The notes: a model not told the origin generated them from the letters alone. Positions 35,254 to 46,693 are shown, counted from the first letter of the stretch. The stretch is DNA of 64,000 nucleotides from Marinobacter sp. MDS2 (GCF_030718085.1 NZ_JAVAJF010000001.1:558001-622000), one strand, 5' to 3'. A program made the numbers and translations.

Positions 35254-35264
35254 ATGCCTGAAAT

Positions 35265-36320
35265 TCAGCGTGGCATGCGTTGGAAGGCGCGATACACCGT
35301 AAATCGCTTATCTTGTGCAAGAGTTTGCACGGGCCCGATGAACTGCTGCATCAACGATTCATAGGGCAAGAAGCTGTTCGCCACCAAACGTAGCTCACCA
35401 CCCGGCACTAAATGCCGCGCCACTTGCCGAATAAACTGTTCGGTCATGGAGGTGTCGGTTTTCACCCCGGAATGAAACGGCGGGTTCGTCACGACAGCCT
35501 GCCAGCGGCCCTTCAAGCCTGCCAGCCCATCTTCTGCGAATATCTCGCCAGACGCTCCCGCCTTCTCGTATGTGGCTCTGGCGCAGGCTACCGCTTGTGC
35601 TTGTACATCCACTCCATCAACCACACCCGGCTCACCCCCCGCAGCACGTCGATGGCCCTGCAGCCAACTACCAATAACGCCGGCACCACAAGCAAAATCC
35701 AGCACTTTTTCGCCTGACAATGGCTTCTCTGCAAGGTTTTCAAGCAGTAGCCGCGTGCCTCCATCCAGCTCCCCTTCGCTGAAGACACCCGGCAAACCGG
35801 CTACAGACACTTCAACGCCGGCGCAGTTGATCGGTGTCCATTCCAGATAGTCTTCCAAAACAAACGCGTCATTGGGCTGACTATTGGTTCCACTCCAAAC
35901 CTGACAGTGCCGGGCACTGTCTATTTTCATACCGTCTGGAACCGCTTGAAGAAATTGCTTGGAACCGCCGGCGATGCCCTCTTTTTTCTCACCAATCAGC
36001 ACAAGGTTTGCATCCTGACGCCCAAGAAATTGCGCCATTGCTAACCGCAGCGTGAGCTCGGCACGGGCTTTGGGCAAAAACACAATCACCGTGTCAAATG
36101 CACCGGCGGACAGCCCCTCGGTGTCATAACCAAAACACTGTTGCCATTTTGTGTGGGGTGCCATCGATTTGTAGACACCCGCGTGCTCTGTCATCGCCAG
36201 CCCTGCGGAGGGGCACTGCAGCAACAGGCCGGGGTCAGAAAGCCCCAATATGGCCAGGCGACCGTCCAATAACTGGGCATTTCGGAGGAGAACTTCGTGG
36301 GTATTCGGTAATGAAGACAT
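35265..36320 (-). CDS. rsmC: 16S rRNA (guanine-N2) methyltransferase RsmC
   Basis: A 351-residue SAM methyltransferase expected to form m2G1207 in 16S rRNA. The degenerate N-terminal domain has [18 protein letters not shown] and [18 protein letters not shown], and the C-terminal one [33 protein letters not shown] and [15 protein letters not shown]. GEKKxGI and NPPFHxG are RsmC hallmarks. It lies upstream of rlmG on the same strand but is separated from it by 190 bases with the orphan terminator and the candidate sRNA. Confidence 0.92.
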   Translation of the reverse strand: MSSLPNTHEVLLRNAQLLDGRLAILGLSDPGLLLQCPSAGLAMTEHAGVYKSMAPHTKWQQCFGYDTEGLSAGAFDTVIVFLPKARAELTLRLAMAQFLGRQDANLVLIGEKKEGIAGGSKQFLQAVPDGMKIDSARHCQVWSGTNSQPNDAFVLEDYLEWTPINCAGVEVSVAGLPGVFSEGELDGGTRLLLENLAEKPLSGEKVLDFACGAGVIGSWLQGHRRAAGGEPGVVDGVDVQAQAVACARATYEKAGASGEIFAEDGLAGLKGRWQAVVTNPPFHSGVKTDTSMTEQFIRQVARHLVPGGELRLVANSFLPYESLMQQFIGPVQTLAQDKRFTVYRAFQRMPR

Positions 36321-36367
36321 GGCAAGCCGGCCTGAAGGTGATGCTGAAAGGCACGTATGCTAACCGG

Positions 36368-36409
36368 AAAAAAGCCCTGAGTCTGCCTTCAAAGCATCAT
36401 CAGGGCCTT
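36368..36409 (-). terminator. Rho-independent terminator of gdhB
   Basis: On the reverse strand GCCCTGA (36406-36400) pairs with TCAGGGC (36380-36374), flanked by AAG/CTT pairs and followed by TTTTTT. It lies about 25 bases after the gdhB stop. Confidence 0.8.
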
Positions 36410-36432
36410 AACCACACGTCTAATGCCGGCTC

Positions 36433-39400
36433 TTACTCGCCAGGCTGCTGGTGCAGGGTGCTTTGCGCCAGATCCAGCAACTCACGCAGCGCCACCGAGA
36501 ACATGGCGTATTCAGGCTCCCTCACGCCCTTCAGCTCCGCCAGCATGGTGTTCCAGCGGTCGATCATATTCTGGTTTTTCTCTTCCCATGCCTGCACACA
36601 CTCGGGCACTTTCTCAGCCTTGCCGGCGAGCTGGAGCACCCCGGTGGTCAATGCCCGTTGCTGCCAGTCGAGGTCTTCCCGGAAGCTTTCCCGCGCCAGA
36701 GCTTGCCAGTGCGAGTTCGGCGTAAGAGCCGCAATCGCGTCGGCGAACCAATTCAAATCGAGCCGGTCACCCAGATCGTAATACAGGTTCGCGACCGTTT
36801 TGAGCGGCATTTTTGTCGTCTCTTTGGCTTCGATAACACCCAGTGACGAATACAAATGGCCTGTTCCGGAGAGCACCGATGCCAGATCTTTCGGAATCCC
36901 CGCCGCGATCAGTTCTGCATTGCGTTTTTCCCAATCTGCCTTGGCTTGTTCACCGAGGTATTCCGGCAGATTCGAGGTGATGGCCCACACGCTATCCGCA
37001 AATCGCTCCATGTGGCTCTGAATGTTAAGCTCCGCCCGGCGATTACGCAGCAACCAGCGAACCGAACGGCGCATCAGGCGCATCAGATCCTGCATCAGCT
37101 CCAACTGGAGCTTCGCCGATACGTGATAGTCCAAGGCTTCGATTCTGTCCCACCAGTTGTCAATACGGAACACATCCCGGGCAATAATCCACGCCAATGC
37201 AATGGTCGCCGCATCTGCGCCGGTCGATTGCTGCAAACGCTCAACAAAGGTAATTCCCATGTGGTTTACCATGTCGTTGGCAATCTGTGTGGCAATGATT
37301 TCCCGCCGCAACTGGTGCTCACCCAGCTCTGTCTTGAATTTACTGGTGAGCCCTTTCGGGAAGACCTTGTACATTTCCCCCTCAAGTAGCGGATTATCCG
37401 GCAAGCTGCTGTCTATCAGGGTTTGTTTAAGATCGCCCTTCACGTAGGAGATCAGCACCGACAATTCAGGCCGGGTCAAACCTTTGGAGATGAGTTTCCG
37501 CTCTGACAACGCCTCGTCGTCCGGCAAGAACTCCAGACTCCGGTTGAGTTTGTCCTCGTTTTCGAACGAGTTCATCAGCCGACGGTATTCTTCCAGTCGA
37601 ATGAAGGTATCTTCGTTGGCAATGCTGATCGCCTGAGTCTGTCGATAGTTATTTTTCAGGACCAGAGCAGACACATCATCGGTCATGTCTTCCAACATGA
37701 TATTGCGTTGTTTTTGGGTCAGATCACCCATGGCCACGGCGCGGTTGAGCAAGATCTTCATATTGACCTCGTGGTCGGAGCAATCCACACCACCGGAGTT
37801 ATCAATGAAGTCGGTGTTCAAACGGCCACCTTTGAGGGCGTAATCAATCCGGCCAAGCTGGGTGAAACCGAGGTTCCCGCCTTCACCGACCACTTTGCAG
37901 CGCAGCTCTGCGCCATTAACCCGGACACCGTCGTTGGCCTTGTCGCCAACATCGGCGTGAGTTTCTGACGCGCCTTTCACGTAGGTGCCAATGCCACCCA
38001 CCCAAAGCAGGTCCACTTCGGCCTTCAAAATGTGGCCAATCAACATATTTGGCGGAACACTGTCTGCCTTGATGCCCAGCAGTTTCTTGATCTCGGGCGT
38101 CAGGGAGATGGATTTCGCCGAACGACTGAATACGCCACCGCCCTTGGAAATCAACTTCGAGTCGAAATCTGTCCACGCCGAACGCGGCATCTCAAACAGC
38201 CGCTTGCGCTCTTTATACGTTTTTTCGGCATCCGGATTCGGGTCTATGAAAATGTGCATGTGGTTGAATGCGGCCACCAACCGGGCTTTCTCGGAGCACA
38301 GCAACCCGTTACCAAACACATCGCCGCCCATGTCGCCGATGCCGATAGCGGTGAACTCATCTTCTGCAGGGTTAATGCCCATTTCCCGGAAGTGTCGTTC
38401 CACCGAGACCCAGGCACCGCGAGCGGTAATGCCCATCTTCTTGTGGTCATAACCGTTACTGCCGCCCGAAGCGAAGGCATCGCCCATCCAGAAGCCGTAT
38501 TCCGCCGCCAGACCGTTGGCAATGTCCGAGAAAGTCGCCGTTCCCTTGTCTGCGGCCACAACCAGGTAGTGGTCGTCTTCATCATGCCGAACTACCTGTT
38601 CAGGGGGCTGAATTCCGGCATCTGCCAGATTATCCGTAATATCCAGCAAGCCGCGGATAAAGGTTTTATATGCCTCGATGCCTTCGGCCTGGAAAGCTTC
38701 GCGATCAGACGGCGAAGGCAACTGTTTGGCCACGAAGCCGCCTTTGGCGCCAACCGGTACAATCACCGCGTTCTTCACCTGCTGTGCTTTTACCAGCCCG
38801 AGAACTTCGGTGCGGTAGTCCTCGTAACGGTCAGACCAACGCAAACCGCCTCGGGCAACCTTGCCGCCTCGCAAGTGCACCCCTTCAACCCTTGGCGAAT
38901 ACACAAAGATCTCGAACATGGGGAGCGGCAAGGGCACATCCGGGATTCGAGTCGGATCGAATTTCAAACTGATGTACGGCTTCGGCTTTCCTTCTGCGTC
39001 CGGTTGGAAATAGTTGGTGCGCAGGGTTGCTTGCATCAACTCAAGATAAAGCCTCAGAACCCGGTCTTCACTCAGGTTGTCGACGTTGTCCAAACCGGCG
39101 TGGAATTCGATTTCCAGCTTCTGCTGCGCCGCCTCGCACTTTGCAGCACTCTTATAGCGATCCGGGTTGAATCGAACATCAAAGTATTCCAGCAAGGTGT
39201 TGGTCAGACCAACATGGTTCACCAAGGTGTTGGAGATGAACGTCTGACTGTTCGAGAAACGAATCTGGCGCATGTAACGGGCGTATGTACGCAACAAGGC
39301 AATTTCTCGCCACCCCATATAGGAGGTCAGCATCATGCGGTTGAACGCATCGTTTTCTGCCTCACCATGCCAGACCCGCCGGAACAGCTCTTCGAAAATC

Positions 39401-41298
39401 GGACGGATACGGTGGATATCCAGTGTCTCGCCGGTATACGCCTGCAAGGTGAAATCATGAATCCACACCGTCTGGCCTGAACGTTCAGTCACCTCAAACG
39501 GGTGCTCACCGATAACACGGAAACCCAGATTGTCGAAAATGGGCATCACATCGGATAACGGCAAAGGTTCATCCGGGTAGAAAAGTTTAAAGTGCAGATT
39601 GCTTTCAGATTCTTCCAGCGCCCGGTAGAAGCTCATCGCAAGATCTTTCTCGCGAACGGCTGCGACAATGTGCTCCAGATCCACGGCGGCTCGCCTGGGC
39701 GAGAACATGGCGACATAGCTGGCCGGAAAACCGCTCGCCCACAACCGGTACAATTCGTTGCCGGACTCCTCTCCGTAGGCCTCGGTCAGTGCCACGTCGA
39801 GTCCGTCACGCCACGACTGGGCAAGATCAATCACCTGATCGCGAATCTCGGCTATCGGCAGATCACGGTTTTCAACCTGAGGCACCCGGATGGTGAACTG
39901 CACCCGAGCCAGCGGAGACTCGGAAAAGTGGGTCACGAATTCGATGTCGTGGGCATCCAACCGGTCCATCAACACCTGCTCCACTTTCATGCGCAGCTCG
40001 GTGTTGTAGATATCCCGCGGGAAGAAAGCCAGGCACGTCACGAACTGCCCATACACGTCTTCACGCATGAACAACTCAATACGACGGCGCTCCTGTATAT
40101 ACAGGATGCTTTTCGCCACTTTCAGCAGCTCATCCGTTTCAATCTGGAACAATTCATCGCGCGGGTACAGCGTCAGAATCTGCACCAGCTCTTTCCCGGC
40201 ATAATCGCTCGGCATGAAGCCGGAGCCGTCCATGACCGCATCGAATTTACGGCGCAACAGGGGAATTTCATCCGGGCGTTCGTTGTAGACACGGGAGGTA
40301 TACAAGCCAAGAAAGCGGCGTTCGCCCACCACTTCGCCTTTGCTGTTGAATTTTTTGACGGCAATGTAGTCGGGGTAAGCCGGGCGGTGCACGCGGGAAC
40401 GCTGGGCCGACTTGGCAAATATAAAGATGTCGTCGGCGCGGGTCATCGCGTCGCGGGTTCGCTGAGGCAACTCGTTCAGCCTTACCTTTTCGGAGCGTTC
40501 GTTATTAACGCGGAATATCCCCAGCTCCGAATTGGCAACACGCTGCACCACCATGCCTTTTTTGTCTTTGACGAAATCGTATTCGTCGTAACCCAGAAAG
40601 GTGAAATGGTCATCCGCCAGCCAGCTCATAAACGCTTTGGCTTCTTTCTTGTCTTCGGCACTGATGCCCGCCATGGTGCCGTCCAACTCTTTAATAATAC
40701 CGGCAACCTTGTCTTGCACGATCGGGAAATCTTCTACGGCTATGCGGACTTCGTGCAACACGCTTTGCAGGCTTTGTTCCAGACTGGCGAGATCTTTCGG
40801 CGACGTGTGCCGGTCAATTTCCAACACGATAAACGCTTCATAATCGGCGGACGCAGACTTCTTGGCACCGTGAATTTTTTTGAGTTTGCCGGACTTCTCA
40901 CGTTCGATCTGAAGCACCGAATGCTGGATCGAATGGGTGCCGATTTCATGCTGATTGACCGCCATACGTAGCGAGTCGATCAGGAACGGAATATTCGGAT
41001 GCAAGATGAAAATGACGGTGTGCGTAGACTGCCATCCGTCACTCTCGAGGTCCGGGTTGAATACCGACACCGGGGTTTCATCGGCTGTACGCTTTTGCAA
41101 AAACTGCCAGGCGGCCAAAACGGCACCGTAGGTATCGGAAAATCGTCGGCTTACCAGTTCTTCCAGGGGGATGTGGGCATAATGCAACCGGGCGAACTCG
41201 GCAATTTTCTTCGCTTCGCTCTTTGCAATCTTTTGTGCAAAGGCTTCTGACAACTGATCAAAAAACTGCTCTTTGCTGGCGATTGTCAGCGCGTTCAT
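36433..41298 (-). CDS. gdhB: NAD-specific glutamate dehydrogenase, large (GDH-180) type
   Basis: A 1621-residue enzyme deaminating glutamate to 2-oxoglutarate with NAD+. The N-terminal half has ACT-like regulatory modules; the catalytic region lies at about 780-1200. Seen there are PRVEGVHLRGGKVARGGLRWSDR, VKNAVIVPVGAKGGFV, the NAD-fold region AIGIGDMGGDVFGNGLL, and VGEGGNLGFTQLGRI. The length is typical of the class known from Pseudomonas and Streptomyces. The start is the ATG at 41298, six bases after GAGG; an in-frame TTG four codons upstream overlaps that site. It is a single-gene unit, divergent from the MoxR operon and ended by a good terminator. Confidence 0.96.
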   Translation of the reverse strand: MNALTIASKEQFFDQLSEAFAQKIAKSEAKKIAEFARLHYAHIPLEELVSRRFSDTYGAVLAAWQFLQKRTADETPVSVFNPDLESDGWQSTHTVIFILHPNIPFLIDSLRMAVNQHEIGTHSIQHSVLQIEREKSGKLKKIHGAKKSASADYEAFIVLEIDRHTSPKDLASLEQSLQSVLHEVRIAVEDFPIVQDKVAGIIKELDGTMAGISAEDKKEAKAFMSWLADDHFTFLGYDEYDFVKDKKGMVVQRVANSELGIFRVNNERSEKVRLNELPQRTRDAMTRADDIFIFAKSAQRSRVHRPAYPDYIAVKKFNSKGEVVGERRFLGLYTSRVYNERPDEIPLLRRKFDAVMDGSGFMPSDYAGKELVQILTLYPRDELFQIETDELLKVAKSILYIQERRRIELFMREDVYGQFVTCLAFFPRDIYNTELRMKVEQVLMDRLDAHDIEFVTHFSESPLARVQFTIRVPQVENRDLPIAEIRDQVIDLAQSWRDGLDVALTEAYGEESGNELYRLWASGFPASYVAMFSPRRAAVDLEHIVAAVREKDLAMSFYRALEESESNLHFKLFYPDEPLPLSDVMPIFDNLGFRVIGEHPFEVTERSGQTVWIHDFTLQAYTGETLDIHRIRPIFEELFRRVWHGEAENDAFNRMMLTSYMGWREIALLRTYARYMRQIRFSNSQTFISNTLVNHVGLTNTLLEYFDVRFNPDRYKSAAKCEAAQQKLEIEFHAGLDNVDNLSEDRVLRLYLELMQATLRTNYFQPDAEGKPKPYISLKFDPTRIPDVPLPLPMFEIFVYSPRVEGVHLRGGKVARGGLRWSDRYEDYRTEVLGLVKAQQVKNAVIVPVGAKGGFVAKQLPSPSDREAFQAEGIEAYKTFIRGLLDITDNLADAGIQPPEQVVRHDEDDHYLVVAADKGTATFSDIANGLAAEYGFWMGDAFASGGSNGYDHKKMGITARGAWVSVERHFREMGINPAEDEFTAIGIGDMGGDVFGNGLLCSEKARLVAAFNHMHIFIDPNPDAEKTYKERKRLFEMPRSAWTDFDSKLISKGGGVFSRSAKSISLTPEIKKLLGIKADSVPPNMLIGHILKAEVDLLWVGGIGTYVKGASETHADVGDKANDGVRVNGAELRCKVVGEGGNLGFTQLGRIDYALKGGRLNTDFIDNSGGVDCSDHEVNMKILLNRAVAMGDLTQKQRNIMLEDMTDDVSALVLKNNYRQTQAISIANEDTFIRLEEYRRLMNSFENEDKLNRSLEFLPDDEALSERKLISKGLTRPELSVLISYVKGDLKQTLIDSSLPDNPLLEGEMYKVFPKGLTSKFKTELGEHQLRREIIATQIANDMVNHMGITFVERLQQSTGADAATIALAWIIARDVFRIDNWWDRIEALDYHVSAKLQLELMQDLMRLMRRSVRWLLRNRRAELNIQSHMERFADSVWAITSNLPEYLGEQAKADWEKRNAELIAAGIPKDLASVLSGTGHLYSSLGVIEAKETTKMPLKTVANLYYDLGDRLDLNWFADAIAALTPNSHWQALARESFREDLDWQQRALTTGVLQLAGKAEKVPECVQAWEEKNQNMIDRWNTMLAELKGVREPEYAMFSVALRELLDLAQSTLHQQPGE

Positions 41299-41464
41299 AT
41301 CCGACCTCAAATGATTTTGTGTGAAAGAAACGTAATCCGCTTATCGTCACATAAGCATAGTCAAACCCTTGATTTTTGCTGGCCCGCCCTCAAAACTTCG
41401 GCAACTACTTAGACGCTGTTTTTACGGTGCCAACGGACCTTCAAAACCAAGAGCAGTAAACCTC

Positions 41465-42427
<963 letters not shown>

Positions 42428-42467
42428 CGTGTTTGCAAACCCCGCTTCGGCGACAAGAGAAAGACCC

Positions 42468-43400
42468 ATGGGCAACACAGCAGTCACCCACGCCACCTTG
42501 CAAGACCTGGTTCGGTTACAGGCCGATGCCAGGGCTTTGAAACTGCCCTCGGCCCGGCAAGTGCGAGGCCGTCAGGCTGGCTTGAGACAATCGCGTCAGC
42601 GCGGCCGGGGCATGACATTTGCCGAGGTTCGGCAATATCAGCCCGGCGACGACATTCGCAGCATTGACTGGCGCGTGACTGCACGCCGGCAATCGCCACA
42701 CACCAAACTGTTCGAGGAAGAACGCGAACGCCCGGTTCTGTTGCTTGCTGATCTGGGGCCCACACTGTTCTTCGCCAGCACCGGCGCATACAAACAAGCC
42801 CGCTGCGCACAACTGACCGCGTTGCTGGCCTGGCTAGCCCTTATGGCCGGCGATCAGGTGGGCGGCCTGGTCTTTAATCATGAGCAGCTTGAAGTCTTGC
42901 GGCCGGCTCGGCGCAAGAAATCACTGTTGCGGCTGCTGGACACAGTTGCCAAACAGCAACATCTACCGGAAACGCCTCCGGGCCTTTCAATTCCGGAAGG
43001 CCCGGATCTGAACAAAGCATTGGCCGAAGCACGCCGGGTGGCTCATACCGGCAGCCGCATTTTCATCATCAGCGATTTCATGAGCCTCTCGCCTGACACC
43101 ACCACCCTGTTAGGCGCGCTCGCAAGGCACAATAGCGTGACCGCCCTGAGGGTAATGGATCCGCTGGAAAAGCAACTGCCCCGTAGCGGTCGGTTCGCAG
43201 TCGCCGGTCCGGAAGGCCCTGTCTGGTTTGATGCATCCAATCCAAGTTTCAAGCGGGCCTGGAACGCCAAAATTTCCAGCCACGAACATCAGCTGGCAGA
43301 GTGTTTTCGAACCTCTGGCGTACAAGCTTCCACCATTATGACTCAGGACAACCCGGCGGAAGCCCTAAGGCTTCATCTCGGCCCCGGAGGACGGATCTGA
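42468..43400 (+). CDS. DUF58 domain protein
   Basis: A 310-residue cytoplasmic protein with the DUF58 core GRGMTFAEVRQYQPGDDIRSIDWRVTAR (about 46-73). A VWA-like fold follows, with the strand PVLLLADLGP and ARRVAHTGSRIFIISDFMSL. DUF58 proteins accompany MoxR in Bat operons; their exact role is unknown. The ATG at 42468 has AAGAGAAAGA upstream. A GTG at 42429 would lengthen it by 13 residues. Its TGA shares a base with the next ATG. Confidence 0.9.
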   Translation: MGNTAVTHATLQDLVRLQADARALKLPSARQVRGRQAGLRQSRQRGRGMTFAEVRQYQPGDDIRSIDWRVTARRQSPHTKLFEEERERPVLLLADLGPTLFFASTGAYKQARCAQLTALLAWLALMAGDQVGGLVFNHEQLEVLRPARRKKSLLRLLDTVAKQQHLPETPPGLSIPEGPDLNKALAEARRVAHTGSRIFIISDFMSLSPDTTTLLGALARHNSVTALRVMDPLEKQLPRSGRFAVAGPEGPVWFDASNPSFKRAWNAKISSHEHQLAECFRTSGVQASTIMTQDNPAEALRLHLGPGGRI

Positions 43401-43867
43401 TGAACCCGCAAGACCCGCTCGCCCAACTGAGAGATATTCATTTACCTGAAACCGGCGGCTGGTGGCCTCCGGCCCCCGGATGGTGGCTGCTTGTGGTTTT
43501 GTGCGTGATCGCGCTGGTTGCCTTGGTATGGGTCTGGAAACGGTATCGCATACGCACGCGGTGGAAGCGTGAAGCCAAAGCCGAACTGAAAATGTTGATC
43601 CGGCGCGCTACTAACGAACCAAGCTGGTACGGCGAACTCAACCGGCTGCTCAAGCGTGTTGCGCGCAAAACCCACACCAACCGCCACCCGGAAGCCATGA
43701 CGGGTGCCCAATGGGTGGATTTTCTGTTGGAAACCCTGCCCAAAGACCGCATTGCTTCGCGGCCGACGGCGGAAGCACTGGTTGCGGCTACATGGCAGCG
43801 GAAACCGGCACTGGCACCCCATGACGCGCTGGATTTTGCCTCGCTATGGCTGGAGGCCCAGTTATGA
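43400..43867 (+). CDS. DUF4381 membrane protein
   Basis: A 155-residue protein with a Trp- and Pro-rich opening (GGWWPPAPGWW), one membrane helix (about 29-46), and a basic cytoplasmic tail (KRYRIRTRWKREAKAEL). The family is found almost only between DUF58 and BatA genes of such operons. GGAGG is nine bases before the ATG. One-base overlap upstream and ATGA overlap downstream suggest coupled translation. Confidence 0.88.
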   Translation: MNPQDPLAQLRDIHLPETGGWWPPAPGWWLLVVLCVIALVALVWVWKRYRIRTRWKREAKAELKMLIRRATNEPSWYGELNRLLKRVARKTHTNRHPEAMTGAQWVDFLLETLPKDRIASRPTAEALVAATWQRKPALAPHDALDFASLWLEAQL

Positions 43868-44883
43868 TCAGCCTGGCTTACCCGTGGGCACTATTGCTCG
43901 CTCTGCTACCACTGTTGCTTATCGCAAGAAAACCCAAAAGCGAGCTGGTAGACGCGCCGGTGATCCCTGTGGGTCATTGGCTATCCGATATGCCGGGAGT
44001 AAGCACACAGGGTAAGCCCAATCCATGGTGGCGAAAACTGCTGGTCCTGGCAGCCTGGCTTTGTCTGGTGATTGCGCTCGCACGACCGCAACATGTGGGC
44101 GAGCAGGTTCAAATGCCGATCACAGGCCGCGACCTGATGCTGGTGGTCGACATTTCACCCAGTATGGAAGAGCAGGACATGGTGCTGCATGGGCGCAGCA
44201 TTAATCGGCTTAAAGCGGTAAAGCGGGTGCTGAACGACTTTATCGATCAGCGGGAGGGCGACAGGCTGGGCCTGATTCTTTTCGGCACAGAACCCTACGT
44301 TCAGGCCCCACTGACCTTCGACCGGGAAACAGTCCGAACGCTCCTGCTTGAATCCGGACTGGGCATGGCTGGCCGCGCTACGGCCATCGGCGATGCGGTC
44401 GGCCTTGCGGTGAAACGGCTACGTGACCGGCCCCAGGAACAGCGTGTTGCCATCATGCTGACCGATGGCGCCAATACCGCCGGCGAAATCAGTCCGGACA
44501 AAGCCACAGACATCGCAGCGGCAGCTGGCGTGAGGCTTTACACCATTGGTATCGGTGCTGACTCGGTGATTCAGCGCGGATTGCTGGGCACCCGCCGGGT
44601 GAACCCTTCGCGGGATCTGGATGAGGAGTTGCTTACCCACATGGCCAAAAAAACCGGGGGCCGGTACTTCCGTGCGCGAAGTTTGCCGGAGCTCGAGATG
44701 ATTTATGACAGCATCAATCATCTGGAGCCGATTGAACAGGAAGGCCAGTTTTTCCGGCCAGTGACCGAGCTATACGTCTGGCCGGCTGGCGTTGCCATCG
44801 CTATCTGGCTCACGCTGATGGTCGTGCGCCTCGCCCAATCCCGCTCTCGCTTTACGCCGGAAACGGAGGCTGACCATGGCTGA
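43864..44883 (+). CDS. batA: BatA-like VWA domain membrane protein
   Basis: A 339-residue inner-membrane protein. Helices at about 5-20, 58-75 and 300-320 flank a von Willebrand factor A domain with MIDAS residues in LVVDISPSMEEQD, the Thr in the second loop, and MLTDGANTAGE. Bat proteins (Bacteroides aerotolerance) are thought to form a periplasmic metal-dependent complex with MoxR help; the cargo is unknown. The start overlaps the DUF4381 stop (ATGA). Confidence 0.9.
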   Translation: MISLAYPWALLLALLPLLLIARKPKSELVDAPVIPVGHWLSDMPGVSTQGKPNPWWRKLLVLAAWLCLVIALARPQHVGEQVQMPITGRDLMLVVDISPSMEEQDMVLHGRSINRLKAVKRVLNDFIDQREGDRLGLILFGTEPYVQAPLTFDRETVRTLLLESGLGMAGRATAIGDAVGLAVKRLRDRPQEQRVAIMLTDGANTAGEISPDKATDIAAAAGVRLYTIGIGADSVIQRGLLGTRRVNPSRDLDEELLTHMAKKTGGRYFRARSLPELEMIYDSINHLEPIEQEGQFFRPVTELYVWPAGVAIAIWLTLMVVRLAQSRSRFTPETEADHG

Positions 44884-46693
44884 TTTCCATTTTATACGGC
44901 CGCTATGGCTTGGACTGATCTTCGCCATTCCGCTGCTGTACATCCTCCAGAACCGTCTGAAACACGGCGATGCGGGCTGGAGCCGCTATATTTCTCCGGC
45001 CCTTCTCAAACCCTTGATTCAGCGGCGCCGCCGCGCATCTGACCGGACCACCGTGTCACCATTTTGGCCCCTCAGCCTGGCGGTAATTATTCTGGCCACC
45101 GCGCTGGCTGGCCCGAGTTGGAGGCAAGCACCCACGCCACTCAAACAACCACAGGACAGCCTGGTTATTGCGCTGGATTTGTCCCTGTCCATGCTGGCCA
45201 CGGATGTGAACCCGGACCGGTTAACCCTGGCCAAACGCAAGATCCGGGATATTCTTGCACAGCGTCAGGGCGGTCTCACCGCACTGCTGGTGTATGCCGG
45301 GGATGCCCATGTGGTCACGCCCCTGACCGAAGACCATCGCACCATTGAAGCCATGCTCAGCGTGCTGGAGCCTACGATCATGCCGGCACAGGGCAACCGT
45401 GCCGACCTTGCCGTCAAAGAAGCAATTAACCTGCTGGGCAATGGCGCACCCGGGCGCGGACGCATTCTTCTGATTGCCGATGATGTATCCGGGAGCTATC
45501 GAGACGGCATTCACGAACAACTCAGCGCCACGCCATACGCTCTCAGTAGCCTGATCGTGGGTACCGAGGAAGGCGGCCCGATCCCCCTGCCCCGCCATGG
45601 TTTTATTCGGGACGGCAACGATATTGTGATTACCAGAGCTGATCCCGGTGCTCTCGCAGATCTGGCCCGTCAATCTGGCGGAAAAAGCCATGAAATGACG
45701 CTGGACGACAGCGACATTCGCGCATTGAACGTCGAACCCGAGGCAACTGATGGGTGGCAGACAAACGAGGATGGCCTCACCATCAACCGCTGGCAAGATG
45801 ACGGTTACTGGCTGTTGTGGTTGGCGCTTCCTTTATTGCTGATCGGCTGGCGCCGTGGTGCTTTTGCCGTGCTTGCATTTGCCATGGTACCCCTCACGAT
45901 GGCGCCAAGGCCCGCCATGGCATTGGACTGGGCTGGTCTCTGGCAACGGGAAGACCAGCGTGGGCCTGAGCTGATCGAACAAAACCCGAGCCAAGCGGCA
46001 GAAATCTTGGAGCAGCCTATCTGGCGAGGCTCAGCTCTGTATCGGGCCGGCAAGTATGACGAAGCCATCGACGCGTTCTCCAATTCTGCCGAGACTACCA
46101 GCCACTATAATCGCGGCAATGCCCTGGCCCGGGCCGGCAAACTTGAAGAAGCGCTTAAAGCCTACGACCGGGTATTGGAAGAACAGCCTGAACATGCCGA
46201 CGCACACTTCAATCGTGATCTGGTGAAGAAACTGCTGGAACAGCAACAGAAGCAGAACCAGAACGGCGACAACGATCAGAATCAAAACCAGAGTTCCAAA
46301 CAGGACAATTCCGACAGCCAGAACAGCGACTCCCAACAAGGCGACAAGCAACAGTCCGGGGACGACAGCGAGCGTCAGGACGGTGAGCAACAAGACCGAC
46401 AGTCATCGGAGAAACAGAATCAGGACGGTCAGCAATCACAAGATCAGCAACAGCAGGAACCGGAACAGACGGAAGAGCAACAAAGTGGTAGTGCACAGCC
46501 ATCAAAACAAGACCCGGAGCAAGGGCCTGAGGCCGAGGCACCCGCACCTGTGACCGAACAACCCCTGAGCCAGGGGCAAGAACAGATGCTACGTCGGGTC
46601 CCCGACAACCCCGGGGGATTGCTGCAACGCAAGTTCCTGCAACAGTATCAACAACGCCAGACCCAACGCGACGAGGGCGATACACCATGGTAA
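44876..46693 (+). CDS. BatB-BatC fusion: VWA domain plus TPR protein
   Basis: A 605-residue protein joining a BatB-like half (helices near 10-22 and 62-78, VWA MIDAS ALDLSLSMLATD, helices at about 310-345) with a BatC-like half containing TPR repeats (SALYRAGKYDEAIDAF, NRGNALARAGKLEEALKAYDRVLEEQPEHADAHFNRDLV). The C-terminal region from about 455 to 560 is extremely rich in Gln, Asn, Asp, Ser and Glu, of low complexity and probably disordered; the end is basic. Such fusions are known in gammaproteobacteria. It overlaps batA by eight bases and batD by seven. Confidence 0.9.
   Translation: MADFHFIRPLWLGLIFAIPLLYILQNRLKHGDAGWSRYISPALLKPLIQRRRRASDRTTVSPFWPLSLAVIILATALAGPSWRQAPTPLKQPQDSLVIALDLSLSMLATDVNPDRLTLAKRKIRDILAQRQGGLTALLVYAGDAHVVTPLTEDHRTIEAMLSVLEPTIMPAQGNRADLAVKEAINLLGNGAPGRGRILLIADDVSGSYRDGIHEQLSATPYALSSLIVGTEEGGPIPLPRHGFIRDGNDIVITRADPGALADLARQSGGKSHEMTLDDSDIRALNVEPEATDGWQTNEDGLTINRWQDDGYWLLWLALPLLLIGWRRGAFAVLAFAMVPLTMAPRPAMALDWAGLWQREDQRGPELIEQNPSQAAEILEQPIWRGSALYRAGKYDEAIDAFSNSAETTSHYNRGNALARAGKLEEALKAYDRVLEEQPEHADAHFNRDLVKKLLEQQQKQNQNGDNDQNQNQSSKQDNSDSQNSDSQQGDKQQSGDDSERQDGEQQDRQSSEKQNQDGQQSQDQQQQEPEQTEEQQSGSAQPSKQDPEQGPEAEAPAPVTEQPLSQGQEQMLRRVPDNPGGLLQRKFLQQYQQRQTQRDEGDTPW

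Noticed and set aside
38032..40971. Two long plus-strand frames (about 482 and 459 codons) opposite gdhB
   Set aside because: They are antisense frames kept open by codon bias in a high-GC gene. gdhB is unmistakable on the other strand and the antisense translations show no domains.
41299..41310. gdhB start at an in-frame TTG at 41310
   Set aside because: The TTG overlaps the GAGG ribosome site that is well spaced for the ATG at 41298.
46240..46560. CAG/AAC-rich repetitive stretch as a DNA repeat or CRISPR-like array
   Set aside because: It is the Gln/Asn/Asp-rich low-complexity coding tail of the BatB-BatC fusion, with no repeat unit of fixed length.
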